A DNA stretch of 64,000 nucleotides from Pseudoclavibacter caeni (GCF_008831125.1 NZ_WBKA01000001.1:186001-250000), one strand, 5' to 3'; shown: positions 40,498-51,442, numbered from the stretch's first letter. Numbers and translations: made by a program. The notes: generated from the letters alone by a model not told the origin.

Positions 40498-41234
40498 CTC
40501 CCGCTCTCTGCCGCCGTCGCTGAGGTACACGCTGGTGATGTCCTGTCGGACGCCGTGACCGGTGCCGTGACCGAGCGTTCCTCGCCCATCGCGGCGAGAT
40601 CACCCACCGTCATCACCGGGTGTGAGCGCACCGGGGCGAACAGCTCGTCTTCGTCGAACTGATCGAAGAGGGTTCCGCCCGCCAGCGAGCGCTGGGTGAG
40701 GTCCTTGTAGGCGAAGTCGCGGCGCTGAAACTTTCCGCGGCCCAGATACGCCCACTCGGCGAACTCGATGGGCCGGCCGTCGACCGTCTGCATCTTCAGT
40801 GCGTCGCCCTGCACGATGTTTGCCGCGAGCACGGTTCGGGCCGCGCGTGCCCACTCGTCGTCAGGGCCCAACCCCAGCCCCGCACGGAACACGTCAAGCA
40901 GATTGGCCCGACACTCCGCCACGTTGTCGGGCAGCAGCTCGATCCCGTACAGGCACATCAGCCCGAGCAGCGAGGCGTGCCGGTGCTCGAAGGGGCTGCA
41001 CCGGTAGCGGCCGCGCATGGCGTCCAGCCGCCGCTCCAGCACCTCGACCAGGAAGTTGCCCGACCCACAAGCCGGCTCGAGAAACCGCGCGTCGGCCCGC
41101 GTCGCCTCGTCCACGACGAGATCGACCATGTCGCGCACCAGCCAGCGTGGGGTGAAGACCTCCCCATGCTCGATGACTCGCTGCCGCGAGCGGACGAGCG
41201 ACTCCCCCGCCTCAGCGTCATTGTGGGCACGCAT
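40494..41234 (-). CDS. Small N6-methylase-type subunit with SAM motif but no NPPY
   Basis: 246 residues from the ATG at 41234. It has EVFTPRWLVRDMVDLV, the standard SAM-binding motif FLEPACGSGNFLVEVLERRL and GIELLPDNVAECRANL, then ends with no recognisable NPPY catalytic motif. It may be a truncated or accessory subunit that works with the next gene, which does have NPPY. A TACACT box seven bases before the ATG suggests leaderless transcription, and this box lies inside the inverted repeat shared with the XRE gene. Confidence 0.82.
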   Translation of the reverse strand: MRAHNDAEAGESLVRSRQRVIEHGEVFTPRWLVRDMVDLVVDEATRADARFLEPACGSGNFLVEVLERRLDAMRGRYRCSPFEHRHASLLGLMCLYGIELLPDNVAECRANLLDVFRAGLGLGPDDEWARAARTVLAANIVQGDALKMQTVDGRPIEFAEWAYLGRGKFQRRDFAYKDLTQRSLAGGTLFDQFDEDELFAPVRSHPVMTVGDLAAMGEERSVTAPVTASDRTSPACTSATAAESGR

Positions 41235-41240
41235 GTCTGA

Positions 41241-41271
41241 CAGTGTACTAGTACCCGGCACTAATACACTG
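41241..41271. promoter_or_regulatory. Inverted-repeat operator over divergent methylase and xre promoters
   Basis: Two 12-base arms (41241-41252 and 41260-41271) match as an inverted repeat at 11 of 12 positions, with a 7-base spacer. The left arm contains the minus-strand TACACT of the methylase operon and the right arm contains the plus-strand TACACT of the XRE gene. A dimeric regulator bound here would cover both promoters. Confidence 0.8.
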
Positions 41272-41304
41272 GTGCCCGCACCCGGGTGTCAGGACGCTGA
41301 ATGC

Positions 41305-41703
41305 ATGGCCCGTGTACCTTCAGAAGCCGCCCGCGTGCTCGGCACCAGGATCCGGGCCGCCCGCCTGCGGCGCGAGTGGACGCAGGATCGCCTCGCCGCA
41401 GCGTGCGGCATCGACTCAGCGAACATCCGCTCCTACGAGGCCGGCCGGCAGATGATGAACGTTCACTCCCTCATCCGCATTGCCGCGGCGCTCGAGGTGT
41501 CCGCCGGGGAGCTCATCGAGCCGCTGCGGCCTGACATGTTCCCCGGTGGCGGCGTCGAGGTGCATCTGCCCGAGCGCCTGCGGGGCGAGCGGCGGGGCGA
41601 GCGGGAAGACACGAGTCGAGACAAGCCCCAGGACAATCAGCGAGGCGAGCAGCGGAGTCCACTGCAGGACAGGCGTCGGGGCGAGCACCAGCGTGGCGCG
41701 TGA
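41305..41703 (+). CDS. XRE-family helix-turn-helix regulator, likely controller of the methylase operon
   Basis: 132 residues. The HTH domain fills about 12-70: LGTRIRAARLRREWTQDRLA, then CGIDSANIRSYEAGR and LIRIAAALEVSAGELI. The C-terminal 50 residues are charged and repetitive (RGERRGERED-like), probably disordered. It is transcribed divergently from the methylase-helicase operon, and the inverted repeat between them is the obvious operator. That arrangement resembles restriction-modification controller proteins. The start at 41305 has AGGA upstream; an ATG at 41301 is in another frame. Confidence 0.85.
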   Translation: MARVPSEAARVLGTRIRAARLRREWTQDRLAAACGIDSANIRSYEAGRQMMNVHSLIRIAAALEVSAGELIEPLRPDMFPGGGVEVHLPERLRGERRGEREDTSRDKPQDNQRGEQRSPLQDRRRGEHQRGA

Positions 41704-42044
41704 CCGCAGGCCGTACGGCAGCGAGACGGACGACGGGACGAGCGTCGAGGGCGGCGGGGCGACGGCAGGGCACGAGCACAGGCATCCGCCAGATCCGAGC
41801 GCAGGCACCCGCCGTGTGAAGGGTCTGCAAGACAATACAGAACAGACCGTCAGCGACCCGCCACCGTGCAATGTCCGAGAACGCGCTGCCAGATACGCGA
41901 CTCGAGGCCAGCGTTCGTCTGCCCAGCCGCCACCGCCCCGCTTCCGTCAGGCTCCCCGCGCACGCCCAGCGATGACCTGATCGCCCCGATCTTCAGCAGA
42001 CACGACAGACTCCGCACGCACGAGCCCTGACTGCACCAGGTCAC
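41704..42044. other. Non-coding stretch at the right end of the methylase island
   Basis: 341 bases between the XRE stop and the convergent GDPD stop. No gene with a ribosome site or family match was seen. Around 41822-41848 there is a weak 6-bp hairpin (GGTCTG/CAGACC). No direct repeat marking an insertion boundary was found when compared with 35909-36125 at the other end. Confidence 0.5.
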
Positions 42045-42869
42045 CTACCCCAGATGAGACCTGAGTTCCCGCGGCCGATTCGTGATGATCGCGTCGACCC
42101 CGACCGCGACGAGCGCATCCCACAGTGCCGGCTCGTCAGGGGTCCACACGGCGACCCGGGCGCCGAGGCGATCGTGCACGGCGGGGACGAGTCCGGCGTC
42201 CGCCGTCTCACCGACCACGCGACGCCAGCCCGGGTTGACGGCCGAGACGTCGAGCAGGCGGGCGAGCTCCACCTCCGGGTACCGGCGGGTCATGTCGATC
42301 AGCAGCCCGCGCGGCCGATCCCCCGCGCGAAGGCGCAGGGCGTCAACGGTGCCCGGCTGGAAGCTCTGCAGCACCAGACGGTCGAGCACGCCGGCCGCCT
42401 CGAATGCGGCGACCGTGCGCGTGATGTCCGCCGGCGCCCACTCGCCCTTGTATTCCACGAGCACGCGGACGACCGGATGCGCCACGATCCAGTCGATCAG
42501 ATCATCGAGCGAAGGTATGCGCTCACCGGCATATGCCCGTGCAGCTCCTGCTGCGCGCCGGCCGTCGAACCAGCCGCCGGCGTCAAGCCGCTGCAGCTCG
42601 GCGAGCGTATGGGCGCGCACGAGGCCGTGTCCGTCGGTGGTGCGATCGAGCCGGTCGTCGTGGATGACGACGACCTCGCCGTCGGCGGTCGGCTGCAGAT
42701 CGAGCTCGATCCAGACGGGCCGCCTCGGGTCCTGCGTCTCGGCGGTGTCCTCAGCGGCCTCCACCGCGGCGTCGAACGCGGCCAGCGTGTTCTCCGGGGC
42801 CTCGCTCGAGGCCCCGCGATGCGCGATGACCGTGGGGCGCGTGCCGCCCCAGGCGATGGGATGCGTCAT
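42045..42869 (-). CDS. ugpQ: Glycerophosphodiester phosphodiesterase
   Basis: 274 residues of the GDPD TIM barrel. Catalytic motifs are VIAHRGASSEAPENTLAAF, then WIELDLQPTADGEVVVIHDDRLDRTT with the metal-binding Glu/Asp and the second His, followed by LVEYKGEW. No signal peptide, so it is cytosolic and hydrolyses imported glycerophosphodiesters to glycerol-3-phosphate plus an alcohol. It is the last gene of the ugpA-ugpE-ugpB operon, 47 bases after ugpB. GGAG lies eight bases before the ATG. Confidence 0.92.
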   Translation of the reverse strand: MTHPIAWGGTRPTVIAHRGASSEAPENTLAAFDAAVEAAEDTAETQDPRRPVWIELDLQPTADGEVVVIHDDRLDRTTDGHGLVRAHTLAELQRLDAGGWFDGRRAAGAARAYAGERIPSLDDLIDWIVAHPVVRVLVEYKGEWAPADITRTVAAFEAAGVLDRLVLQSFQPGTVDALRLRAGDRPRGLLIDMTRRYPEVELARLLDVSAVNPGWRRVVGETADAGLVPAVHDRLGARVAVWTPDEPALWDALVAVGVDAIITNRPRELRSHLG

Positions 42870-42916
42870 CGGTCCATCTCCGCTCTCCTGTGCGTGTGCC
42901 GGATCATCACCCTCAC

Positions 42917-44284
42917 TCAGTCGTTCAGGTACGGTTTGACGTTCTCGTCGTAGGCCTGCTGAAGCTGCGGTTCGATGCCGCTGAAGGCATCCGCCGCGGC
43001 CGTGCCGTTGACCATGATCTGCTCGATCCCCTCTGTGAGGATCTTGTCACCGCCGGGGATGAACACCCGAGCCCAGTCCTGCGTTCGGCTCTTCTGCGCG
43101 AGCTGATCGATCGCCGTGCGCGCCTGCGGGGTCTTCGCGATCACCTGCTGCATGGCATCGCTGTCCACAGCCGACGTACGCACGGGGATGTACCCGGTTC
43201 CGGCGGAGAACAGCGCCGTGTTGTCGGGCTCGGTGATGAAACTGAGGAACATCGCGGCGGCCAGCTGCCGCTCCGGGGTGCTCCCCGAGGGGATGGCCAT
43301 CCCGGTGCCGCCGGTGGGCACACCCCCACCCTGAGGGCCGTCCGGCAGGAAGGCGGTGCCGACCTCGAAGCTCGCGCTCTTGAGGATGCCGGCCAGCGAT
43401 CCGGTCGAGCTGAGCGTGCATGGGAACGCACCGGCGCCGAAGTCGACGTCCTGATCGGTGGCGATGGCCGCATAGCCCTGCTCGTGGATCATCCGCCGCA
43501 GGTACTCTCCCGCGGCGACGGTCTCGTCACCGGTGAGTGGCGAGAGGTCGAACTCATCGGAGTACCGGCCGCCCTGCCCCCACATGATGTTCAGGAACCA
43601 CCAGGCGGCCCAGGAGGTGCCCTTGCCGAGTGCAAGCGCCTTGCCGCTCTGGCTGACGCTGTTGAGCTTCGGCGCCCATTCCTCGAACTCGTCCCAGGTC
43701 TCGGGGCCGCGATCGGGCAGCCCTGCGGCCTCCCACGCGCTCTTGTTGTAATAGAACAGAGGCGTCGAGCGGGCATAGGGCATGGCCCACTGCTGGCCGT
43801 CATACTGGTAATCCCCGAGCAGCGTGCTGTTGTAGTCGTCGAGGTCCGTGCCGATCTGGGCGAGCACGTTGTCGAGCGGCAGGATCTGCCCGTTGAGGTG
43901 GTACCGGAACCACCACACGTCACTCGCGCCGACGAGGTCGGGCACGCTGTCGCTGGAGGCGGCGGCCTGGAACTTCGCGGCGACCTCGTCGTAGTCCTTG
44001 CCCGCGGTCACGAGTTCGACGGAGATGTCCGGGTGCTGCTCCTGGAACCGCCGGATCAGCTCATTCTCGATGTCCTGGGACTTGCCCGGGTGGTTGCTCC
44101 ACCAAGTGATGTGGTCAGCCGGGGTGACCCCGGACCAGTCCGTGGTGTCGGTCTGCGCGGCGCTCGAGCCGCCAACCGAGGGCCCGGAGCAGGCGGCCAG
44201 GCCGAGTCCGAGTGCGCCGAGCACGCCGGCGGCGAGGACGCTGCGTCGACTGATCGTGCGGCTGCTGATGAATGCGGATGACAT
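42917..44284 (-). CDS. ugpB: Glycerol-3-phosphate/glycerophosphodiester-binding lipoprotein
   Basis: 455 residues. A twin-arginine-like SRRS and hydrophobic segment lead to lipobox LAAC (about 28-31). The mature part is an ABC sugar-type binding protein resembling UgpB: ITWWSNHPG, RRFQEQHPDISVELV, LVGASDVWWFRYHLNGQILPLD, RSTPLFYYNKSAWEAAGLP and GTGMAIPSGSTPERQ. AAGGAG precedes the ATG at 44284. Neighbouring permeases and GDPD support a glycerophospho-compound as ligand; the family also contains sugar binders. Confidence 0.88.
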   Translation of the reverse strand: MSSAFISSRTISRRSVLAAGVLGALGLGLAACSGPSVGGSSAAQTDTTDWSGVTPADHITWWSNHPGKSQDIENELIRRFQEQHPDISVELVTAGKDYDEVAAKFQAAASSDSVPDLVGASDVWWFRYHLNGQILPLDNVLAQIGTDLDDYNSTLLGDYQYDGQQWAMPYARSTPLFYYNKSAWEAAGLPDRGPETWDEFEEWAPKLNSVSQSGKALALGKGTSWAAWWFLNIMWGQGGRYSDEFDLSPLTGDETVAAGEYLRRMIHEQGYAAIATDQDVDFGAGAFPCTLSSTGSLAGILKSASFEVGTAFLPDGPQGGGVPTGGTGMAIPSGSTPERQLAAAMFLSFITEPDNTALFSAGTGYIPVRTSAVDSDAMQQVIAKTPQARTAIDQLAQKSRTQDWARVFIPGGDKILTEGIEQIMVNGTAAADAFSGIEPQLQQAYDENVKPYLND

Positions 44285-44326
44285 GCGGTTCTCCTTGTGC
44301 TGGTTCATCTCGTGATTGATGTGCTG

Positions 44327-44342
44327 GATCGCGGATGCGATC
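44327..44342. other. Small hairpin in the ugpE-ugpB gap
   Basis: GATCGC/GCGATC with a 4-base loop lies in the 161-base gap. It could stabilise or trim the operon mRNA before the highly expressed binding-protein gene. The stem is only 6 bp, so this is tentative. Confidence 0.3.
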
Positions 44343-44445
44343 GACGTGGTGGATGTGATGCTGATGGATGTGGGTCTGAAGGACGGCATGGCTGCGGCGG
44401 CGCGGCACCTGGCTTCCGACATAGCCGGGAGGATGCGAGCACGGA

Positions 44446-45339
44446 TCACCCCTTGACTGCTCCGGCGGTCAGTCCGGCGACGAGACGCTTCTGCATGAGC
44501 AGGAACACCGCGAGCACTGGCAGGGTGACCAGGACTGTCGCGGCGAGGATGACGCCCCAGTTGTTCGAGCCGTCGACGTTCTGCAGCAGGGTGAGCCCGA
44601 CGGGCAGGGTCATCATGTCCGGCTTGTCGATGATCAGCAGCGGCCAGAGGTACTCGTTCCACTCGGTGACGATCGCCACGAGGGCCACGGCGACGATGGT
44701 CGGCGCCGACATCGGCACGACGAAGCCCCACAGCCGCCGCCAGTGGCCGGCGCCGTCCACCTCGGCCGACTCGAGCACCGATCGTGGAAGGGTGAGGAAG
44801 TGCTGCCGGAACAGGAACGTGCCGAACGCGCTGGCCAGCCCCGGCATGATGATGCCCTGATAGCTGTTCACCCAGCCGAGGGACGACACCAGGGTGTAGT
44901 TGGGGATGATCGTGATCTGCTGGGGCACCATGAGCGCCGCGAGGACCACGACGAAGATCACCCGTTTGAACGGGAAGTCGATGAACACCAGGGCATAGGC
45001 CGTGGTCAGCCCGAGCAGCACCTTGACCCCGGCGCCGATCACGGTGACGATCGCGCTGTTGAGGAACAGCCGCCCGATCGGCAGTGTCTGCGCCACCTCC
45101 GCGTAGTTCTCGAACTGGATCTGATGCGGCAGCCACTGCAGCGGGATCGTGAAGATCTCGTCCTGCTGCTTGAAGCTCGACACGATCATCCACAGCAGCG
45201 GGAAGACCATGACGACGCCGGCCAGCAGCATCGTGAGCAAGGCGCCGAGATCGAGATGGACGAGTCGGCCGCGTCGTGGGCCGCGGGCCTCCGCGACTCG
45301 CTCCACCGTGGCCACACCGGTGATCGAGGGCACGCTCAT
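44446..45339 (-). CDS. ugpE: ABC transporter inner-membrane permease, UgpE type
   Basis: 297 residues with six membrane segments. The EAA loop (SAEVDGAGHWRRLWGFVVPMSAP) contacts the ATPase, and VPQQITIIPNYTLVSSLGWVNSYQGII is typical of MalG/UgpE permeases. It pairs with the preceding UgpA-type permease, whose stop overlaps this start (TGATG). Confidence 0.92.
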   Translation of the reverse strand: MSVPSITGVATVERVAEARGPRRGRLVHLDLGALLTMLLAGVVMVFPLLWMIVSSFKQQDEIFTIPLQWLPHQIQFENYAEVAQTLPIGRLFLNSAIVTVIGAGVKVLLGLTTAYALVFIDFPFKRVIFVVVLAALMVPQQITIIPNYTLVSSLGWVNSYQGIIMPGLASAFGTFLFRQHFLTLPRSVLESAEVDGAGHWRRLWGFVVPMSAPTIVAVALVAIVTEWNEYLWPLLIIDKPDMMTLPVGLTLLQNVDGSNNWGVILAATVLVTLPVLAVFLLMQKRLVAGLTAGAVKG

Positions 45340-46295
45340 CAGAGATTCACTTTCCGTTCCATGACGATGAGCTGGACGATCGTGATCGCCAGCAGGATGG
45401 CGAACAGCACGGTGGCCACGGCGGAGGCGTAGCCGGCACGGCCGTCCACGAAGCCGACCTGATAGATCTCGTACATCAGGGTGGTCGTCGAGCCCACCGG
45501 CCCGCCTCGCGTCATCGCCTGGATCAGGTCGAAGGACTGCAGGGAGCTCAGCAGGGTCGTGATGCTCAGGAAGAACGTGGTATGCCCGAGCAGCGGGATG
45601 ATCACGCGCCGGGTCGTCTGCCCCCGGGTAGCGCCGTCGAGTGCGGCGGCCTCGCGGACCTCGTGTGGCACGGCCTGCAGCCCGGCCAGGTAGATCAGCG
45701 CGACGTAGCCGACGTTCTTCCAGATGTAGACGATGATGAGCATCACGAGCGGCCAGGGCTGGCTGTTGTACCAGTCCGGCGAGGGCAGGCCGATCGCGTT
45801 CAGCAGGGCCGCGAGCACACCGTATCGGGGGTCGAAGATGAACAGCCACAGCAGCCCCACGGCGACACCCGAGAGGACGTACGGCGCGAAGCTCACGGTG
45901 CGCACGATCGTGTGGCCCGGCAGGCGCCGGTCGAGGACGAGCGCGAGCCACAGTCCCAGCGCCATGCCGCCGGCGACCGTGCACACGGTGAAGACGGCTG
46001 TGGTCAGCAGCACCCGCGGTGTCGAGGGATCGGTCAGCCAGGCGAGGTAGTTGCCCGCGCCGACGAAGCGGGCGATCGGGGAGCCGACGTTCCACTGCAG
46101 CAGGGAGTACTGCAGGCTTTGCAGCAGCGGCCGGTAGACGAACACGGCGAGGAGGGCGATGTTCGGCCCGGCGAGCAGCAGGAACAGGGCGATGTCGCGA
46201 CCCCTGCGACGATGCCGTCGCCGGGGGACGTCGGGGGAGGCGGCCGGGGGCGTGCCCCGCCCGGATCGCGCACTGGGCGCGCTGATGATGCTCAC
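45339..46295 (-). CDS. ugpA: ABC transporter inner-membrane permease, UgpA type
   Basis: 318 residues. A 40-residue Arg/Pro-rich tail precedes six membrane segments. The EAA motif ([22 protein letters not shown]) and [25 protein letters not shown] are characteristic of UgpA/MalF-type permeases. The GTG at 46295 was chosen because AAGGAG lies four bases upstream; the longer frame extends into the promoter. It is the first gene of the minus-strand ugp operon, reading away from the GTTCACC array. Confidence 0.92.
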   Translation of the reverse strand: MSIISAPSARSGRGTPPAASPDVPRRRHRRRGRDIALFLLLAGPNIALLAVFVYRPLLQSLQYSLLQWNVGSPIARFVGAGNYLAWLTDPSTPRVLLTTAVFTVCTVAGGMALGLWLALVLDRRLPGHTIVRTVSFAPYVLSGVAVGLLWLFIFDPRYGVLAALLNAIGLPSPDWYNSQPWPLVMLIIVYIWKNVGYVALIYLAGLQAVPHEVREAAALDGATRGQTTRRVIIPLLGHTTFFLSITTLLSSLQSFDLIQAMTRGGPVGSTTTLMYEIYQVGFVDGRAGYASAVATVLFAILLAITIVQLIVMERKVNL

Positions 46296-46352
46296 GGAAC
46301 TCCTTCGATGGGGGATGTCGCGCCGGGCTCCCGAGCCGCCCGGCACGCCGAA

Positions 46353-46358
46353 AGAGTA
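46353..46358 (-). promoter_or_regulatory. -10 box for the ugpA-E-B-Q operon
   Basis: TACTCT on the minus strand, about 27 bases from the left end of the GTTCACC array. Transcription would start near 46346, roughly 50 bases before ugpA. Confidence 0.5.
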
Positions 46359-46385
46359 GGAGTCCGGCGATGCCGGATCGACCGC

Positions 46386-46498
46386 TTTCACCGAGCCTTC
46401 GCCATCCGTTCAATCGCGTTCACCCGCTCGTCCCCCGTGTTCACCGAGAGAGCACTCGCCGTCACCTCGCGTTCACCCTCCGCTCGTCCGCGCTCACT
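46386..46498 (+). promoter_or_regulatory. PHO-box-like array: eleven GTTCACC-type units in helical phase
   Basis: Heptamer units begin at 46386, 46397, 46408, 46418, 46429, 46439, 46450, 46460, 46471, 46482 and 46492. Spacings are 10 or 11 bases, averaging 10.6. Three are exact GTTCACC (46418, 46439, 46471), and TTTCACC, CGTCACC and GCTCACT are near matches. GTTCACC direct repeats at 11-base spacing are the known sites of PhoP/RegX3-type phosphate regulators in actinobacteria. The array lies between divergent genes for glycerophospho-compound uptake, a classic Pho target. Confidence 0.8.
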
Positions 46499-46503
46499 AC
46501 GGT
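46498..46503 (+). promoter_or_regulatory. -10 box for ugpC
   Basis: TACGGT begins where the last array unit ends, so the -35 region would fall within the array, as is usual for PhoP-activated promoters. Confidence 0.45.
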
Positions 46504-46582
46504 CGGCGGATGCCCCCGCGGCGCCGGACGTCATCCTGCGCGTCCGCATCGCGCCCATATGCCCATATCGGAATGGAGAGTC

Positions 46583-47796
<1,214 letters not shown>

Positions 47797-47800
<4 letters not shown>

Positions 47801-48072
47801 GCGACGAGGCCACGGGCCTGGTGCCGGGTCGCGCCACTCGCAGACGCAACTCATCGGGCCGGACCGCGGCTGCCGCGGGCGGCATCGACATCGGCGGTGG
47901 GACGCTGGGCACACTCGTGGCCTTCGTGGCCATGTCGAAGATCGGGGACGTGACCAGCTCCACCAGCGGTTTCGGCACGGCCTCGGTCGGCTTCGGTCTG
48001 GTGCTCCTGCTGCTCAGCTCGCTGGCGGTGATCGCCTTCGGCATCCTCACCATCGTGCTCCGACGGCGGTGA
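47797..48072 (+). CDS. Small membrane protein coupled to ugpC, unknown function
   Basis: 91 residues from a GTG that overlaps the ugpC stop (GTGA). Two hydrophobic segments (about 34-50 and 66-88) are joined by a Ser/Thr/Gly loop, with a basic N-terminus and a closing RRR. No family was recognised. The coupling suggests co-expression with the transporter ATPase; a direct role in uptake is only a guess. Confidence 0.55.
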
Positions 48073-48258
48073 GCCGCTCGGGATGCGACTCGGATCGGCT
48101 GCTGCCAGTCCGGCCGTCCCGAGCGCGAGACCGCTCCACCCGCACCACAGTGCCCGGCATCGCATCGTGCTCGAGCAGCGCAGGACGTCGACGCAGCACC
48201 CGCGGTCCAGTTCCGCTGAGTGATGCGGCGGAGTGGCTCCGCGCACCGGGCGGCCGGT

Positions 48259-48321
48259 GGCGCCCGGTGAGAGCGAGGCACACCGGACGATCAGCGGCGC
48301 CCGGTGAGAGCGAGGCACACC
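48259..48321 (+). repeat. 26-bp perfect tandem-type direct repeat
   Basis: GGCGCCCGGTGAGAGCGAGG plus CACACC occurs at 48259-48284 and again at 48296-48321, with a period of 37 bases. It is not in a gene. Confidence 0.85.
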
Positions 48322-48446
48322 AGGCGTCCGGCCCGAGTGACTGGTTGGCTGCGCTCCACCGATCAGCCGGCTGCGCTCAGACGCTTCGACCAGAGTTCGG
48401 GCCCTGCCCCGTCCGGCTGCAGGAGAAGACCTCCACCTGCATGAGA

Positions 48447-48479
48447 AGACCCCCGGAAACGTTGCGATTCCGGGGGTCT
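48447..48479 (-). terminator. Terminator hairpin downstream of tRNA-Leu
   Basis: A perfect 12-bp stem (AGACCCCCGGAA and its complement) with a 9-base loop sits just past the tRNA 3' end on the minus strand. Confidence 0.75.
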
Positions 48480-48483
48480 GGCG

Positions 48484-48570
48484 TGGTGCCCGAGGGGGGA
48501 CTTGAACCCCCACGACCTTGCGATCACTAGCACCTGAAGCTAGCGCGTCTGCCAATTCCGCCACTCGGGC
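48484..48570 (-). tRNA. tRNA-Leu(CAG)
   Basis: On the minus strand the acceptor stem is GCCCGAG/CTCGGGC and the anticodon arm is CTAGC-TTCAGGT-GCTAG with anticodon CAG. It has a class II variable arm, T arm GGTTCAAGTCC, discriminator A and an encoded CCA. It reads CTG, the dominant leucine codon in this GC-rich genome. Confidence 0.96.
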
Positions 48571-48608
48571 ATGCGTCGCACCTGACTGCCGCGCGACGGC
48601 ACTGCAAC

Positions 48609-48614
48609 AGATTA
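48609..48614 (-). promoter_or_regulatory. -10 box for tRNA-Leu
   Basis: TAATCT on the minus strand, about 38 bases upstream of the mature tRNA. Confidence 0.45.
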
Positions 48615-48653
48615 GCATGATCGTCCGACCACCGCACAACCGGTGATCCAGCA

Positions 48654-48687
48654 CACGACCCGCAGCCCACCGCACGACCCGCAGCCC
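48654..48687 (+). repeat. 15-bp direct repeat, period 19
   Basis: CACGACCCGCAGCCC occurs at 48654-48668 and 48673-48687 in the gap between tRNA-Leu and fhaA. It is short and has no evident role. Confidence 0.6.
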
Positions 48688-48855
48688 GACACACCTCCGC
48701 CACCGCGGAACGCACGCGCCCCACCGCAGCGCACCCGTCACACCCACCCCGCCCCGAGTCCTCCCTCACAGACCCGCGTCGAGCCGCACCGGGTACCATG
48801 TCGGGACAGGGGGCACCGACACCCGGGGAGCGCCCGGGCCTGGACGAGGAGACGA

Positions 48856-49527
48856 GTGGGACTACTCGACAACGTGGAACGGGGACTCGAGCGCGCCGTC
48901 AACGGCGTGTTCGCGAAGACGTTCCGCTCTCGCCTGCAGCCGCTGGAGATCTTCTCCGCGCTGAAGGGCGAGCTCGACGCGAACACGCGGGTGCTCTCGC
49001 GTGACGCGATCCTGGTGCCCGATCGCCTCACCGTGCGTGTCAGCCGCGCCGACTTCGAGCGCCTCGCGCCCGACGGCTCCGCGCTCGTCGACCAGTTCGT
49101 GCGCGACCTGCGGGCCTACGCCCATCAGCAGCGCTACCAGTTCCCCGGCCCGGTGACCGTGACCATCGTGCCCGACGACTCGCTGACCGTGGGGATGCTG
49201 GAGGTCGACAGCAGGATGAGCGCCGGCGACGTCACCCTCGTGCCCGCACTCGAGGTGCAGGGGCGCGTGCATCCGCTCCGCCAGGGCGTGACGACGATCG
49301 GTCGCAGCCATGACTGCGACATCACCATCGCCGACTCGGCCGTGTCGAAGCGGCACGCGAGCATCACCCGCGACGGCGACAACGTCGTGCTGCGCGATCT
49401 CGGCTCCACGAACGGCACGAAGGTCGGCGGCGAGCGCATCACCCTGCTCGAGCTGACCGGGCCGCTCGACCTCGTCATCGGCGCGACGCCGGTGCGGTAC
49501 CTGCTCGCCCCGAAGGCGGTGGGGTGA
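48856..49527 (+). CDS. fhaA: FhaA-type protein: DUF3662 plus FHA domain
   Basis: 223 residues. The N-terminal DUF3662 domain (GLLDNVERGLERAVNGVFAK, LQPLEIFSALKGEL) joins a C-terminal FHA domain (about 137-215) with GRSHDCDITI, VSKRHASI and LGSTNGT. FHA domains bind phosphothreonine; in actinobacteria FhaA binds phosphorylated cell-wall proteins made by PknA/PknB. It lacks the long disordered middle of mycobacterial FhaA. GAGGAG precedes the GTG start. First gene of the operon that runs to pknA. Confidence 0.93.
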   Translation: MGLLDNVERGLERAVNGVFAKTFRSRLQPLEIFSALKGELDANTRVLSRDAILVPDRLTVRVSRADFERLAPDGSALVDQFVRDLRAYAHQQRYQFPGPVTVTIVPDDSLTVGMLEVDSRMSAGDVTLVPALEVQGRVHPLRQGVTTIGRSHDCDITIADSAVSKRHASITRDGDNVVLRDLGSTNGTKVGGERITLLELTGPLDLVIGATPVRYLLAPKAVG

Positions 49528-49528
49528 G

Positions 49529-50032
49529 ATGAGCGGCGAGCTGCTGTACCTCATCGTCAGCGCGGTCTTCCTCGTGCTGCTCTGGCTGTTCGTGCTCGCC
49601 GTGATGTGGGCGATCCGCTCCGATCTGTTCGGCCCGAAGGTCAAGCGGATGCATCGGTCGGCCGCCGGCGCGGCCGCGGCACCCGTCGCGGCCCCGGCGC
49701 CGCAGTCCACGGGCCGTCGCGCGGCGCGATCGGATGCGACCGCCGCTCGCCATCTCGTCTTCCTCGAGGGCCCGGCCCGGGGCCGCCAGCTGACCCTCGC
49801 GCAGGACATGATCACGCTCGGCCGCAGCGCGGACTGCACGGTCGTGCTGCGCGACGACTACACCTCGTCGCAGCATGCCCGGCTCACCCGCCGGGGGGCG
49901 ACCTGGGTCGTCGAGGATCTCGGCTCGACGAACGGCACCACCGTGGCCGGGCGCCGCATCTCGCGCCCCACGCCGGTGGCCGTGGGCGTGCCGATCACGA
50001 TCGGCACCACTGTCATGGAGCTGCGAGGCTGA
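49529..50032 (+). CDS. fhaB: FhaB/FipA-type membrane-anchored FHA protein
   Basis: 167 residues. An N-terminal membrane helix (about 6-29) is followed by a short Ala/Pro linker and a cytoplasmic FHA domain with LGRSADCTVVL, SSQHARL and LGSTNGT. It should recruit threonine-phosphorylated division or cell-wall proteins to the membrane. It starts one base after the fhaA stop and ends three bases before pstP. Confidence 0.93.
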   Translation: MSGELLYLIVSAVFLVLLWLFVLAVMWAIRSDLFGPKVKRMHRSAAGAAAAPVAAPAPQSTGRRAARSDATAARHLVFLEGPARGRQLTLAQDMITLGRSADCTVVLRDDYTSSQHARLTRRGATWVVEDLGSTNGTTVAGRRISRPTPVAVGVPITIGTTVMELRG

Positions 50033-50035
50033 CCG

Positions 50036-51438
<1,403 letters not shown>

Positions 51439-51442
<4 letters not shown>

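Larger units (their letters stand above)
48073..48483. other. Non-coding stretch between the small membrane gene and tRNA-Leu
   Basis: 411 bases with no supported gene. It contains a 26-base direct repeat (48259-48321) and, at the right end, the hairpin that follows tRNA-Leu. Open frames crossing it lack ribosome sites and recognisable protein features. Confidence 0.6.

Noticed and set aside
41480-41980. A 166-codon frame overlapping and following the XRE gene
   Set aside because: No ribosome site, Arg/Ser/Pro-rich, and out of frame with the clear helix-turn-helix protein.
48527-48799. Short proteins over the tRNA genes (also near 10779-11078 and 34565-34885)
   Set aside because: They translate tRNA sequence and flanks; the cloverleaf features account for the conservation.
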